Program-made: the position numbers and the translations under genes | Assembly (NCBI RefSeq): GCF_025024155.1 | Contig: NW_026251760.1 | Coordinates: 124,001-188,000, forward strand | DNA length: 64,000 nt | From: Gamsiella multidivaricata | Lineage: Eukaryota > Mortierellomycota > Mortierellomycetes > Mortierellales > Mortierellaceae | Direction: 5' to 3' | Shown here: positions 11,753 through 25,733 of the stretch, one piece after another | Position numbering within the stretch: position 1 is the stretch's first letter | Layout of the letters: each line of letters opens with the position of its first letter | The notes under the pieces: model-generated | The model's input: the letters and a program-made list of their open reading frames with translations, nothing else | The model's database searches: none | What the model was told of the DNA's origin: nothing

Positions 11753-13052
11753 ACAAGAGATGGAAGTGGGGTGGAGGAGAGTGGGACTGGGTAAAGGACG
11801 AAAGGCGAGGTTGTGTCAGTGAAGAGAAGTGGGATGGGGTGGAGGGTAGAGAGTGGAAGGTGAAGAGCAAAGAAAAATAACTTATATCATACGTACCTGG
11901 AAAGAAACTTGCCGTAGAGCGCGTGGGGAAGAGTGAGGAGGAGGTGGAGGAGGTGGAGAAGGTGGAGGAGGTGGGGAAGGGAACGTGTAAGAGGAAAGAA
12001 AGAGAAAGAACAAAGTCGAACTTTAAATGTGCCGCGTAATCGGTGGCTGAGTCGATAGCAAGGGGTCTACGGGGACCGGAGGGCTCATATGGCCGCTGGG
12101 GACTGGGGGGCAGACTATGGGGAACGAGACGGTAGTGAGCGTGTGCCTGGGAGTGAGCGAACAACGCGCACGGCTCATCAGAGAAAAAAAGGAATCGTCA
12201 TTCAGTGCTGTCCACCATGAGCCCAACTTGCATCAACATCGCCTTTGCCAGCGATGAGTGTACTTTTGACAGCGAAAGTGCATGGTGGCGGACATGTTGC
12301 CACCAATTTCATGTTGAAGGTTGTTGAAGGTTGTTGAAGGTTGCTGATGTTCTGTTCGCGTGGTTTCTAAACAACCTTAAAAAGGAGTGCCAACAAACAA
12401 TGTACCTACCACACGCGACTCAGCCCAAGCGAGCACTGCCAATAAAGTTTGCATCGGATTTGGAAAGCATAAAACATTAACAGCGTCAACATGTGTTTGT
12501 TATGCTGCATGGTCCATATTTACTGCAGTAGAGAAGAGGCGGCGGATGCAGTGCCACCATTCTATGAAGGAGCAATATCATTTCGACCAGTGCGTGCAAG
12601 CGATTGCGATTCGACAAACCCGAGTCCTCGTGGAGAAGACAAGAATAAACGATAAGAACACAGGGAACATGAAGTCCACAAAGAGACATCTACAGCGGAA
12701 GAAATTCTTTCTTCTTCATCGCTATTGCCTTTGTCTGCAGAAATAGCAAAGATACTTTTGTGCTGGTAGAGAGTGAGAAAAACAAACTAGAAAGGCTCGA
12801 ACCGCTAGAACACGAATTGCAACTACAAGACTTTGATGCTGGCCAGATAAAAAGGCGAAAGAAATACTGAAATGGTTGGCAATGCATTTTTGTACGACGT
12901 TTGTCCATATATTATCCCTACATGATGGATAGTGGCACGGGCAGATTATGTATCTCAAAACTGTCATTACATTAGTGCAATAATCTATGAGCTGTAAGCG
13001 CTATCTTGGGTAAATAGTTGGTATATCGTGATTGCATCCTGGCATGCACACT

Positions 13053-16000
13053 TTAACGCCCAGTACCGCGGTTCCTGAGGGTCGATTCAGACTCCGTCTT
13101 CTCGTCCCGCAAAGGCTTGGTGACCTCATAGCCTTGATATCCCTCCGGATTGGCATCTCGGATTAGCTTCAAGAAAACTTCCTCGAGTGACGTTTGAGAG
13201 ATACCATAGCCATGAATCAGAGCCTGAGCGCTGCCGATATTGTTGAAATCAGGTTGCGTAGCCGCATTGACACCTGTAGCAAGATCGTTTGTGCTGCTAC
13301 TCAGAGGGAGGGGCGTGTTGCGGCCGCTGTTGACGTTCGAACCCTGGGTGCTCCTGTTCGTTGGGGTGTCCCTGGCGGACTTTGCTCCTCCATCGACACC
13401 TTCGAGCCATTGAACCAGCTTGGGAATGCTACCCATCGATGTAGGAGGGAACTGGTAGAGTAGTGCGCCAGCAGAGTCATCCTTAAGGATGCAACCTGGG
13501 ACTTTAGACTCGATCAACGACTTGACCAGCTCAGTGTTCGAGGGATCTGTCACCAGTGAGATGCGATAACCTGCGCCAAACTTGTTTTTGAGATGGACCG
13601 AGTTGCCGATTGCGCGAAGACGACCGTGGGCCATGACACAAATACGATCGCCGAGAATGTCAGCTTCCTCCATAGAATGCGTGGTCAAAATGATGATACG
13701 GCCCTGCTTAAACTTTTCAATAAACGACCACACGTGGCGACGATTGGTCGGATCCATTCCTGAGAGTAAAATAGATTAGTGCCTGATTATTATCACGAAA
13801 TGTCCCAAACCAAAAACAAAAAAACAAAAAAAGCGGGCTCGGATAGGAAATGCATACCAGTAGTGGGTTCGTCTAAAAAGATGATCTTCGGATCGCCCAG
13901 GGTGGAAATAACCATCGACAGACGTCTCTTCATACCTCCAGAGTAAGTATGCGACAGCCTGTCCTTGACCTTCCACAACCGCACAGCCTTCAAACGCTCC
14001 TCAGTCAGTCTGGGAATTTCGTGCTTAGGTACGTTTTTGAGTCCCGCATACAACTGAATGTGTTCCTCTGCAGTCAAATCGTCGAACAAGATGTCGTGCT
14101 GCGGGCAGACGCCCATCATAGATCGGATCTCGGTCATTTCATTGTTCATAGATAGGCCATAAAACGTGGCGTCTCCGCCTGTCGACTTTGTCAGTCCCGA
14201 CAGCATGTTCATCGTAGTTGATTTTCCGGCACCGTTCTGTCCGAGCAACGCCAGCAGTTTTCCTTCCTGCAGTGTCAGACACAAATCTTTGACCGCAATC
14301 TTATCTAGTGGGCTCTTTCGGAAAGCCGACTCCCGGAAGACTTTTTGCAAATTACAAATCCTCGCCTGGGTCTCAAAGTCGGGGTCCAGAGCCGCCTGTC
14401 TCTCGACCTTGACGTCGTCATCGTCCTCATCTTCGACAGGCAGATCGCTACGGCCCTTGGTCATCTTGACCATATGGGCATCCCTCTGGGCCTTGTTGGT
14501 TTCCTGGGCCTCGATCCACTCGCGACCGGCCAACTTTTTGCGGATGTGCCAGCCATAAAATGTGGGGTCCAAAAAGAAGAGTGGGTGGCGCTTGTTGCCG
14601 TAATCGTCCGCGACCACCTGATCGAAGTACAAAGTCAGGATGGCAAAGACTGCAATGTTCATCAACATAAGGTACCAGGACTGAATCGGCGCAGGCACAT
14701 CCGGGTGGCGCGTCTTGGCGTCGTCGTAAGTTGGCGTCGATGCGTCGGGAATCTTGTTGTAAAGATCGTTCCAATGGAAGCCGGGACCTGGGATATATGT
14801 TTCCGTGAGAACGTCCAGGCGGCCGGTGGCAAAGATAGACATGTCCAGGAACATCTTGCCAAAGTTGAAGAAGGGGATAAACATGAGGACGTATCTTGCC
14901 ACGGGGGAAGTGCTTGAATCGTACCAGAGATAACCGACATAGGTATTGGAAAAAACCATGCTTTCAAACAAGAGACCGATGATGAAAAGGAAGATACCGA
15001 TCAAAATGGCGGTCCTGCTGGCCCTGACCATGGTCGTGATCCAAAACGCCATTGTCACCATGGAGAGTCCAAAAAGGAAGAACGTAATCAGAACGACCAA
15101 GAAGTTGCTGTTCGTGAACACTGTAAATCCGAAGGCCCGACCGAATGCGGAGATGACGAGGGCACTGATAAAGACCAGGAGCGCGTTCGACAACCACCAT
15201 GAGAACCAGTAAACGAGTGTCTTGAGACCCATCATCTGCATGCTGTGGCGCAAATGGAGCTCCTTTTCGGTGACGATCTGGTTGAGCACGCATATGAAGA
15301 TGACCATCATGGAGCAGAAGAAGAACATGGCACCCAGTGTTGAAACAATCTGATTCGCGGCACGGGAGGGTGGTACCAATGGAAAGTCCTTCAGCGTCGC
15401 GCCCAGGGATGCAGAGCTTCCCTCTGAGACTTGCATAATCGCCTCATCCACTGCCCGAGTGAATGAGAGCAAAGAATCGCCAAAGGGATCTGTCTGGTTA
15501 GCTGTAGTCGTAAAGTTGAACCACGTCTGATACACATAGTTCTTGGGCGGGCCAGGGACGATTGAGAACTCGATGCCAAAGCGAGTGGTGTTGGGATTCT
15601 GGAGCGTGTAGTTATAGATAAACTGGCTGTTGGGGACGGGAACCATTCCCAAAGTTGAGGTCGGGACCGTTAACAAGTCAGTCATGGCATTCTCAAAGCC
15701 CAGATTCACGAATGGCTCACGGATCTGGTTGCGATCGTTGACGGTAGTGAGGATCTGACGGATCTCAGGGGTGTCGGGCGTGAACATGATGTTGATGCAG
15801 GGACTTTTTGGCGTGCGACCCTAGGTATTGAAGATGTATGAGTGCATAGGATATGAAGAAGCAAAGGAGGAAAGGGACACATGTACGACAGTCAGAGGAA
15901 AGAAATGGGGGTTGAAGATCGACTTTAGTTTTAATTTCAATACATCGTGAACATACATACATGCATGCATAGCCACGGCGTATGGCATAGCAAAGACAAC

Positions 16001-16466
16001 GAAGCTTACCTGGCAATTGTCAATTCCGGGCAGGGACCAGGGGTCAGGGTGATAATTTGATTCAAGCTGACGCGAGGTGTCTGCCTTTTGGAGGACCCAG
16101 AGTAGGAAGAGGAAGAGGATAGGACCCAGCAGGGTCTGCGCAAACGTAGATCTCCTGTACCGAAGCTGGTTTACATAAACAAGAAATGCACCATTGTCAA
16201 TGGATTTGCTGAAACACTGAGTTTGAAGCGCATCAATTCAAGTGTATTATTGGTACCTGGAGGGTGGTGTTGCGCCGGAGCATGGTCAACAGCTGACGGA
16301 ATCCAATGGCGATCCCATTCTTGTACGAGAAGTCTTGCTGCTGCGGCGACGAGCGGATGTAGACCTCGCCATTGCTGCCGTTGTTGTGATTGTTGGGGTA
16401 GATAGGCTGCCCAGACACGATCTCCGATTGCAGTGGGGAGGAGCGGCCTTCAGCAACAGAGGGCAT
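13053..16466 (-). CDS. ABC transporter, ABCA (subfamily A) half-transporter
   Basis: Membrane ATPase of the ABCA type; family members move lipids or sterols across membranes, but the substrate here is unknown. Exons (transcript order): 16466–16257, 16165–16010, 15820–13858, 13759–13053; 1011 residues. One transmembrane domain precedes one nucleotide-binding domain, half of a full ABCA. A first helix lies near residues 80–96, then a large N-glycosylation-rich loop, about six helices between 280 and 560, and an acidic linker (EDEDDDD). Nucleotide-binding motifs: Walker A GQNGAGKST (about 645), Q-loop CPQHD, signature YSGGMKRRLS (about 748), Walker B IIFLDEPTTGMDP (split by the last intron), and H-loop TTHSMEEA (about 800). 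The cytosolic tail is Ser/Thr/Asn-rich and ends in an ABCA-like segment (ISQTSLEEVFLKL). Start is the only ATG with an upstream CT-rich leader. Confidence 0.93.
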
Positions 16467-17567
16467 CGCTGGATTTGCTGTGTAGGGTTAATTGACTGTG
16501 GTGCCTTTTAATAAATCTTTGGTGGCAAAGACAAAAATGGTATATGGAGAGAGAGTGGAGTGGGTATGGAAAGAGATGGAGGGAAGTGGGCCGGTGAGGA
16601 TGAGAAGGGAATGAAGATGACGGAGGAGAGGAATGAAGAGGACAGAGGACGGGTGAAGGAGATGGAATGGAGAATGAGTGAATGAGTGAATGGATAAACG
16701 GAGGGAGGGAGTGGGTTGGGGGGAGAGCGGCGATGGAAGAAAGAGAAGGAAAAGAAGAAGAGAACAGCAGCGGTAGGGGCGGAAGACAGAAAGCGCAGAA
16801 GAGCGCACAAAAGTGTAATAAATTGAATTGTCGAGGGCTGGAAGATTGTTTTTTCGATCATATCTTTTGTTCCGTTGGTCATTGCGTGTACCCCCAAACA
16901 GTCGACCTCATATTTCCCTGGAAATAGACTACTGTACGTGGGTTTATAGCAATTGAACAAACGGAGCATGCACACTCAACATCCCTTCCTTACCCTATCC
17001 TCATCCCCACCCTCATCCTCCACTACAGCCTGCCTGAATACTATCTTCATTCGCAGTGTGGAACCGGAGGAGGATGCGACCGGTAAAAGCAATGAAAAGA
17101 AAGGGGAGCCCTGTCGGAAACACCAGCTCTCGAAAAAGCGCAAGTCTTCAGAAATGTGCCAAACAGGTTTTCTGCAGGTCCTCTTTTTCTTTATTTTGTC
17201 TGGTGGTGCCGAAACCTAGATTTGAATTAACGCGCATCGCGCAAAAGTGCGCAATCGAAAGGAACTTCCATGACACGTTCTTTATTACTCTGCTCCATTC
17301 TTCGTTTCTTGGCTGCTTGGACCAGCACAGACATCCATTTTCTCCTTCCTGCATCAAGGCATTCGGCACAGACGCGCCCCGCACTTTGCAACTGTGTATC
17401 ATCTATAGTCGACTTTATCGCCCTATAATTGCTTCCTTGGCTACAGCCGCAACTACAAGCATCCGTAGTCATGGGCTGTCGTGCTTACAAAGAATGAATG
17501 GATAGATCCATCATGTGCTCAGACTACTTTCGCATCCACATTTGCACCCATCTGTCTGTCTATCTAT
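16467..17567. other. Intergenic, ABCA promoter side
   Basis: This 1.1 kb lies between the ABCA 5' end and the 3' end of the next minus-strand gene. About 16540–16760 is strongly purine-rich on the plus strand, so a CT-rich leader on the transcribed strand. One exact TTGGTGGCAA motif lies at 16519. No gene is supported. Confidence 0.55.
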
Positions 17568-18432
17568 TTAATCTTCAATTCCCCCACGAACGTGTCTATC
17601 TCTCCGCCTACGACCGTACCGCAATCGCATCTCCTCCCGTACTCTGCTATCGACTCTGTCTACTCGCCCGACTCGCCTCGACATCCCTCTAGACTCCTGA
17701 TCATTCTCGCGGTAATATTCTAGCCCCTCCACACGAACAGCCCACTCCTGGGTCCTTGTCTGTGGCCCATCACGCACATTGTCTAGAACCTGCAGGCGAT
17801 TACGATCCTGCAGCTGGCGCTCATCGATTATCGCCTGTTGATTGCGTCTTCGCACTTTCGACATTTCAAGCGACGGTGACTGCAGGTGCGTTACATTCAC
17901 ACTCTCACCAAGATTCATGTTCGAGGACAAGAATGATGTCTCTAACAGAGGCGAACCATCAAGCGCGAGAGGTCGTAATGGGCTGCTAGTAGTTCGATCT
18001 CCACTGCGGCCACTGATCATATCGTAGACAGGAATGCCTGTGCTGCTGTTGCTGTCCTCGTCAACGACCGGTTGTATTTGTCTGAACCGGTAGTCTGATA
18101 GCTCTGTGAAGATATGCCCTGCAAGGACACCATGACCATCATGACGCTGCTGCTAGTCCTGGGATGCGGATTCCAGGCGGGTCATATATCTCTGCCCGCA
18201 ATCAGGGCAATGGCAGTCGGAGGCTGTGCACAGGCTGGTTCGGCCTATCAATATCAAGCGCGAGCACGATATCTTAATGAGTACATTGGATGTGATACAA
18301 GCGTATATACGTTTTGCGTTTTGTGAAAAGCGACTCACGCGCACCATCATCGGCCCCACCGTCGAATGTAAAAGGGATACCCATAATATAGCACAGTAGT
18401 ATATTACGCTGCTGAATGATCCTGAGAAATGG
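17568..18432 (-). CDS. Unrecognised protein, at least two exons (partial model)
   Basis: I do not recognise this protein. Exon 18432–18339 (acceptor ctttacag, donor gtgagt, phase 1) joins exon 18118–17568 in phase. Together they read …QQRNILLCYIMGIPFTF… then HIFTELSDYRFRQIQP, followed by an Arg-, Ser- and Asp/Glu-rich tail ending RGGIED. The first exon has a short hydrophobic stretch; the tail is probably disordered and ends in basic repeats. The 220-nt intron holds an alternative stretch with a CHCPDCG motif, but that reading runs into a stop with no usable donor, so I left it out. An in-frame ATG is in the first listed exon, but the acceptor before it suggests further 5' exons between 18433 and 18820 that I could not place. 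Confidence 0.35.
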
Positions 18433-18820
18433 CTGTAAAGTACGAATTAAACTTAGTTTGCTCAAGAGAGTGCTGTAATGTTATGCTTCTCACTCGGAGA
18501 AAAATACTGATGTTAGCTATCTGTGCAACGACGATCTGATCGAACCGAGCGTGTCTTGAGATGTGGGGCCATTTTGGCGCGTCCAGGAATTACGCAGAAA
18601 ATGGCATCTTTGGATAGTGGCATCACTTAAAAATTCGCTGTAGATGTGGCTCCATCGTCCAAAGATGGGGAGACGCATCCAGCAAGAGACGTTATTATGT
18701 ATTATCGTAAACATTTATTACTCTATCGTTCTAAGCGCTGCAAGAATAGGCTTCATGCAAGGGCGGTGATTAATGTTACAAAAGCGCGTTCAATAAATAA
18801 AAAAAATAAAAAAGCGTCCA

Positions 18821-20687
18821 TTAAAAGTCTGGAAAGATGGTTGATGTTTCAATAGGGGATACTGGCTTTTTGTTTGCCAACGTGCCCTTGGCCTCTTGGA
18901 TGCCTCGATGAACGACCATCCTCACCCACGATTGTATCTAGATCGAGTAAAATCAAAAGATATGAATATTAGCGCCTTTACCAAGGAGTAAAAGAAGAAA
19001 GGAATTTAGAGAGTGAAAATACCTGTTCGCGACCGCGCTTGGTGCACTTGACGATCTCAATGGGCTTGAAGGAGTTATCAGAAACCTTGAATTCGAGGCG
19101 GAACTTACATGCCCTATATAGTTCAAGTTAACAAAAAGACGCCTCAATGGTTATTAAAAACGGCCTTTGTGCCTGCCAGTCTAACAGATCTACAAAAAGG
19201 GAGACAGAAAGACCTACTGCATCAAGAAGCGCCAGTTATCGACGGCTCTCCAAGTCCGGGTGGTGTCTTCATGGATTTTGTCCACCAAGCCAAAAGGCAT
19301 ATTTGTGAGGCGAACAAATGCATTGAACACCATGCACATCACATATCCATCACTGCCATATACAGGGATAAAGACGACATGTTAGCGAGAGGCACCATCC
19401 GAACGCGGCATAGATGCCATCAGCAGGTTCAACGGAGAGCATACCTCAGGGCATTCAGGAATCCATCCAGGTCTGAGGATGGAGATGGGAGAGGATCTCT
19501 CGTGTCAGGCCCAAAGAACTCTAGGAATGAATGGCAGCGATCTGGTGCAACAATGCAACTGTTAGCATATCAATTCAATGCGCTCCTTATCAGGAAAAAT
19601 TACCAGGGCTTACCAAGGGATGCCTCGTTGTCTCCCATAGGAGTCCATTCCTCATCAAGAATCCACTTTGGCAAAGCAGCTCCCTCAGCACTGTTAGAGG
19701 CAGGGTCCGCAATCAGCAGTTGTTCCAGCTGCGTCCTGATTTTCTCCGCCTGAGGCTTGAACAGCTGCTCCTGCACTACAGCCAAGTACTTCTTCATCTC
19801 TGTGCGTTCTTCTTCTAGGTCGCCAAAACTGGGGCGGGTGTAGGAATATTCATTCAAGTATCCAGATTCACTATCATCATCTTCAAAGCGGCTTTTATAT
19901 TCCAGGACCGATAGCATCTCGATCACAGCGAGAGCTGCCTGCCGATGAGCCGATAGGGACTCTAATGAAAGAGTCGGTGCATGGATGGAGTACGTCCTAA
20001 TGGATGAGATAGCCTTGGTCGACGCTTCAAGCAAGGTCAGCATGTCAATTGTCACAGCGTCATATCTATGTTGCTGCCCGGTATTGAGAGATGTGTATGA
20101 GAGATCCTTGCCATGTCCCAGCTGATGCAGCTCGTCGCTCTCGTCTCCGGACAGAGGCGAGTCCAGCGTTTGTTCTTGACCGTCGACAGCATGTGCGGAT
20201 GGCGATGGGTAGCTAATGATGCCCCACACTTCAAGAACGAACTGTATATCTTCATGACAGTCTCTCAACAGGACCTCGATGCTGGGCGGCATGAGTCCTG
20301 AGCGAGGTGAGAGCGAGTCAACGAAGCTTCTCTTGGAGTCATCAAGCATTAGCCTATGTGTAAAATGGTCTTCGTTAGTATTTAAAATATTTACAAAGTC
20401 AGCATTTTTATCAAAGGAAACGATATACTTACCCTTCACGGACGGTTCCGCCAGAAGCATAGTACTTCTGAAGGTAAGTGATGGATCCCAGAGCCCTGAT
20501 ACTCGCTCGCTTCCTAGCATTGCCTGTTGACTGTCGTACCTCCCTGCAGGGTCGAGATGAAAGAAGGAGCAAAAATGTGAGGATATGTTTGGCATAATAG
20601 CGGTCGCTGTGACATGTAAGATGCATCTGACGCTGTCGCGGCTTACTTTGGTTTAATGTAGCCTTCGGCGAATCTGAGGGCACTCAT
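18821..20687 (-). CDS. Protein with a calponin-homology-like C-terminal region
   Basis: Seven exons in transcript order: 20687–20647, 20543–20433, 20353–19614, 19520–19445, 19352–19218, 19113–19023, 18937–18821; 436 residues. All junctions are GT–AG with matching phase, which supports the model strongly. The N-terminal third (FAEGYIKP, GSITYLQKYYASGG) is helical and unknown to me. The middle is acidic and low-complexity, then a helical stretch (about 235–290). The last third, LRDGYVMCMVFNAFVR … TRTWRAVDNWRFLMQACKF, resembles a calponin-homology domain, which binds actin or acts as a signalling module, in its DG-x-hydrophobic-C and W-x-x-x-x-NWRFL-x-x-C pattern. This assignment is by pattern only. 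The protein ends PIETSTIFPDF. Cytoplasmic; no signal peptide or membrane helix. Confidence 0.72.
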
Positions 20688-22793
20688 GGTGTTGTCTGTC
20701 CGAGGTGAAGAGCGGAGTCGTTCAAGTTTGGATTGACGTTCAAATGGACGTTGGCGAAGCAGAGCGAACAAATAGAAAACGTAACTGTCAGTGGGGGTTC
20801 TCATATTCTCATAGTGCTCTAGCAAGCGCGAGTGGGAAGGGGTGTTCGTTGAGGTATGAAGAAGAACAATGTGCAAAAATCCTTTTTTTCCTATATATAT
20901 TCGCATTTTTTTTTTCCCAAGGACGGTCCTTCAGTATTCAAAACTGTCAAGGGGAACTGGCGTTATCAAACGCCTGCGAATGTAGAGGGTCGCGCTAAAT
21001 TCAGGTAAAACTATTACCTCTGAACGGATACAGGAAAAGAGGGCAATATTTCTTTACTGGCGGAGTGTTGCGCCGTGAAGCTGTGAAAACTATTAGATCT
21101 TGCGAGTGCTGAGCGTAGAGAAAGAGTTGTGAAAATCAAAAGTAGAACTTGAAAGAGGTAAAGAATGCCAAGAGTTCCAATGTTGCAAGGAAGTCTGAGA
21201 TGTTCGGGACGAGCTGTGTTGCCTGCGGGCAATACATTATTCGACATCCAGTTTCTGGCCGAGACTACGGGGCTTCTAACTGATCATAGAATAAAAAAAA
21301 TAAAAAAAGAGAACGCTCATCAGTGCCATGGCTCATCTTCATCCTCCCTTTGCGCTACCAAGGGTCATCACGACTACGGAGAAAGGAGAAACAGCAAAGA
21401 AAAAGAGAGACCTAAGCAGATCATGCGTCAGAAATGGAAAGGATGACAAAGGAGAGACGACGAACGCGGGGACGTGCTATCAGTAGCCTCAGCCAGCTCT
21501 CTCACTCTCAGAAAGTATCCCAGAAAGAACTTTGTTAGGTTGATCATGAGTAAATGAGACGTACGCGATGAAAGCGAGTAACGGGCATATTAGATAGTGG
21601 GCGGAGGCGGGTATGCGGTCAACTGCTTGAAGAGATCTAGAAAAGATGCTGTGCTAACGTCGTATTCGTCCGAAACGAAAAAGGAAACGGGCAGGGCAGG
21701 CGAATCAGATTCATTGATGACAACCGACTTGCCAAAGACATGGTAGACAAGTAGGACACGTCTGGTGTACGGCGCATCCTCGATGGTCGGTCGCAGCTTC
21801 GTATTGCTGCGCTCTGTCTGTTTGTAGTCACATCCTCCGATAGGCTAGATACTCCGTGTTTTCTCAGCAGAATAGACCCAAAAAAATAGTAAGAAAAAGG
21901 ATGCTTCATCATCCAAAGCTCAAGGAGGCAGAGGACGAAGCGAAAAGGAAAACAGAGCGGCGAAAAATAGGAGCTGGAGCCTGGATACACTTTGCAGCTG
22001 ACTATTACACAAAAAAGAGGACCAGACGATTGCAGTTGAAGATGAATAGAGTGATGGAGACGGCGCCTCGAGAATAAGCATCCTTGCATCCACGTACGTG
22101 CACATGTACGGCTGGCGCTTGCCAGTTCAACAACTCGCTCGATGGTCCTTCATGTACAGCTAGGAGTATGTATCTAGATAAGATGTCTATGCGACCTACT
22201 CGAACTTCGTTTACAAGTCAGTGGTGCAAATGCCTGTTCCCAATGTGCCTTCGGTCTCATAGTAACATCTGCCTGCAGTCATCATGAGTCTCAGAGGTGT
22301 CGTGTCCAAAACAGCCAATTCTGTCGATTCTCACTGGTCATTCTGCAGTGGCAACCCCTCCCCAACGGCTGCACATGCCAGTCGATAGTATTTCCTTGCA
22401 CGCGCAGCGTGAGTGAGTACAATGGCGGTACATGTAGTTTTTACCCATGCTGGTCTTCCCAGCCTCTCTCCCTCCCGCTGCCCCTGATTTTTTTATTTTT
22501 TTTTTGCACAACAATCCATCCTGCGGATAGCGACGAGGGATTTGTTCCCGATTCATCCGCCCTCCATATCGCGCTTTCTCCTGCGAAATGATGTTTATGC
22601 TGCAGCAACACAAAGGGTTCGGGACAGAAGGGAATGGACACGACATCAACAGTCGCAGAGGAGAAAGATGTCGCTGGGGAACAAACTCTGGAGTACATGT
22701 AGTCTATCTGCCTTGCATCGCTTTCATGCGACAAACCAAAGGTCCTGGCCGGGAATGTGGACCTCAGGCCAAGCGTGGCGGAACTCCATTCGA
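20688..22793. other. Intergenic between two divergent genes
   Basis: This 2.1 kb separates the CH-like gene (−) from reticulon (+). Many short ORFs overlap in all frames but none shows domain content, splice-linked phase or codon bias. Probably regulatory and leader sequence. Confidence 0.5.
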
Positions 22794-22800
22794 TATAAAA
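22794..22800 (+). promoter_or_regulatory. TATA box of the reticulon gene
   Basis: A consensus TATAAAA lies 121 bp before the reticulon ATG. The CT-rich stretch that follows fits a fungal initiator/leader. Confidence 0.5.
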
Positions 22801-22920
22801 GCTGTCTTCATCTTCATCTTTCTTCAATTTGGCCCATCCTTTCTCTCTCTTACCATACTCTCTTCAAGTCCTTTTCTCTGACCCCAACAGTTCGCTCATA
22901 TTCTCCTATCTTCTTCAACT

Positions 22921-24050
22921 ATGGACCAAGACAGCGCCAGCCTGGGTTACCTTGAGGTGAATCATCCCTCCGAACATGCATCCGTGCCTGCGTCCGCAGA
23001 TCCCACACCTGCTCCTCGCGAGCGAAGCAGCAGCGACTCGCCAAAGGCCAGCCTCGAGGGCAAGATTGGTGTCACTGGTACGTATTCTTCTCGATATCTC
23101 ACCGTAACGGCCCCCTTCTCCATGGTCCCGTAAAGAGATATCGTACTAAACGCATACATACATACATACATACATACATGGGCCATCGATAGACCACTCA
23201 GCTTATATGTCACCAAAATTACGAAGCGTTCTTTTGTGGGAGCGACCCGTCATCTCGGCCGCTCACCTGGCTGGATCGTTGACGCTCGTGTTCTTGTGCC
23301 GATGGGTCTCGTTGTTGAACCTCGTCTCTGGACTCTTTGTCTTGGGCATCTCGGGGTCGTTTATCTATGTCAATGGTCTCTTGGCGTTCAACCGTGTCAC
23401 CAACAAATCCGGCGGCCGTCCACTCGAGTACGAAAAAAAAGGCATTTGATGTTCTCACATTGCAGGCACTGCATGCCGTGCATACATGATCTTAACTGAC
23501 TCGTGTTGAAAAAATCGATGCCTCGCTTTTAGAAAATATTACTCCCGTTCCGCCGAGTTTGTGCATGTTGATACAGACACTCTCCACCGCAGGGTTGATT
23601 ATGTGACAGATGGTCTGAATGTCGTCCTGACAGAGCTGGCCAAGGTCGTGCTTATCGAGAACAACAAGCGCAGTCTGAAGGTAACAACAACAACGCCATC
23701 ATCCTCAAGATCTTTGACAATTAGCTTGTTGATTTAAGATACATAACTAATACTAAATTGCTTGCTTGCATGGTATCTAGTATATCGGTATCTTCTACGC
23801 AGTCTGGACTCTCCGCACATGGTTTGCGACGACCACACTCCTGGCCATGATCTTGGTCTCGCTGTTCGCTGTCCCTCGTTTGTACATCGATAATCAGACA
23901 TTGATCGATGCCCAAGTGGCCAAGGCCAATGGGCTGGTGCAAGAGCATGTTGAGAAGGGTCGCCAGATGGCTCAGGAGCAATGGAACAAGGTTGAAGGTT
24001 TCGCCAAGAGCAAGGGTCTTTTGAAGAAGTCGGAGATCAAGACGGAGTAA
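22921..24050 (+). CDS. Reticulon-family ER-shaping protein
   Basis: Reticulons insert two hydrophobic hairpins into the cytosolic leaflet of the ER and bend it into tubules. Exons 22921–23077, 23202–23427, 23533–23680, 23781–24050; 266 residues. The N-terminus is acidic/Ser/Pro-rich and disordered. The reticulon homology domain begins at VLLWERPVISAA (about residue 60) with the typical LLxWxxP motif. The first long hydrophobic hairpin covers about 65–110. A hydrophilic loop follows (KYYSRSAEFVHVDTDTL). A second hairpin covers about 180–210. The C-terminal amphipathic helix is Lys/Gln-rich (QMAQEQWNKVEGFAK). The length fits fungal Rtn1-like proteins. It converges on the PRMT1 gene with about 310 bp between stops. 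Confidence 0.9.
23153..23180. repeat. (TACA)n microsatellite in reticulon intron 1
   Basis: About seven tandem copies of a CATA/TACA tetranucleotide lie inside the first intron, shortly upstream of its acceptor. Confidence 0.85.
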
Positions 24051-24359
24051 AAGGCATTGCTCTGAGCATCTTTTTTTTCTGCTTCTGTATTCATGTAAAT
24101 AGCACTCTTTGTTACTTTTTTTGAAGTATTGTATGTAGACGAAATGCAATTTTATGTATGGTACAATCGATGCTTCTCTTCCTCACTATTTCTTCGCCGT
24201 CCTCCAGTCCACCAGTCCTCGGAAGGATGGTAGAAAGAGAGGGGATGGATATCATGGCTTTAAAGAGTCCAGTAAGAAGCGAGATTAACAAAATGAAAAG
24301 AGGGAAGAGAAAGTGAACGCGAAGAATAATAGGTAGCATCAGCCCTGGCCGGATCCGTC

Positions 24360-25733
<1,374 letters not shown>

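Larger units (their letters stand above)
9805..13052. other. Gene-poor region with repeats
   Basis: This is about 3.2 kb between the secreted-protein gene (+) and the 3' end of the ABCA gene (−). No ORF shows splice-linked continuity or a recognisable motif; the short ORFs here look random in composition. It contains the 78-bp minisatellite, two shorter tandem repeats, a purine-rich stretch (about 11640–12010), a 10-bp triplicate (gttgttgaag) near 12317–12345, and one copy of the dispersed TTGCCACCAA motif at 12297. Confidence 0.6.

Noticed and set aside
9805..13052. Several 60–130 codon ORFs such as 10811–11221 and 12387–12746
   Set aside because: Random-like composition, overlapping ORFs on both strands, no splice-linked continuation and no motif.
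18153..18260. Zinc-finger-like CHCPDCG reading on the minus strand
   Set aside because: The frame ends in TAG with no donor before it. The flanking exons join in phase without it, so it is probably intronic.
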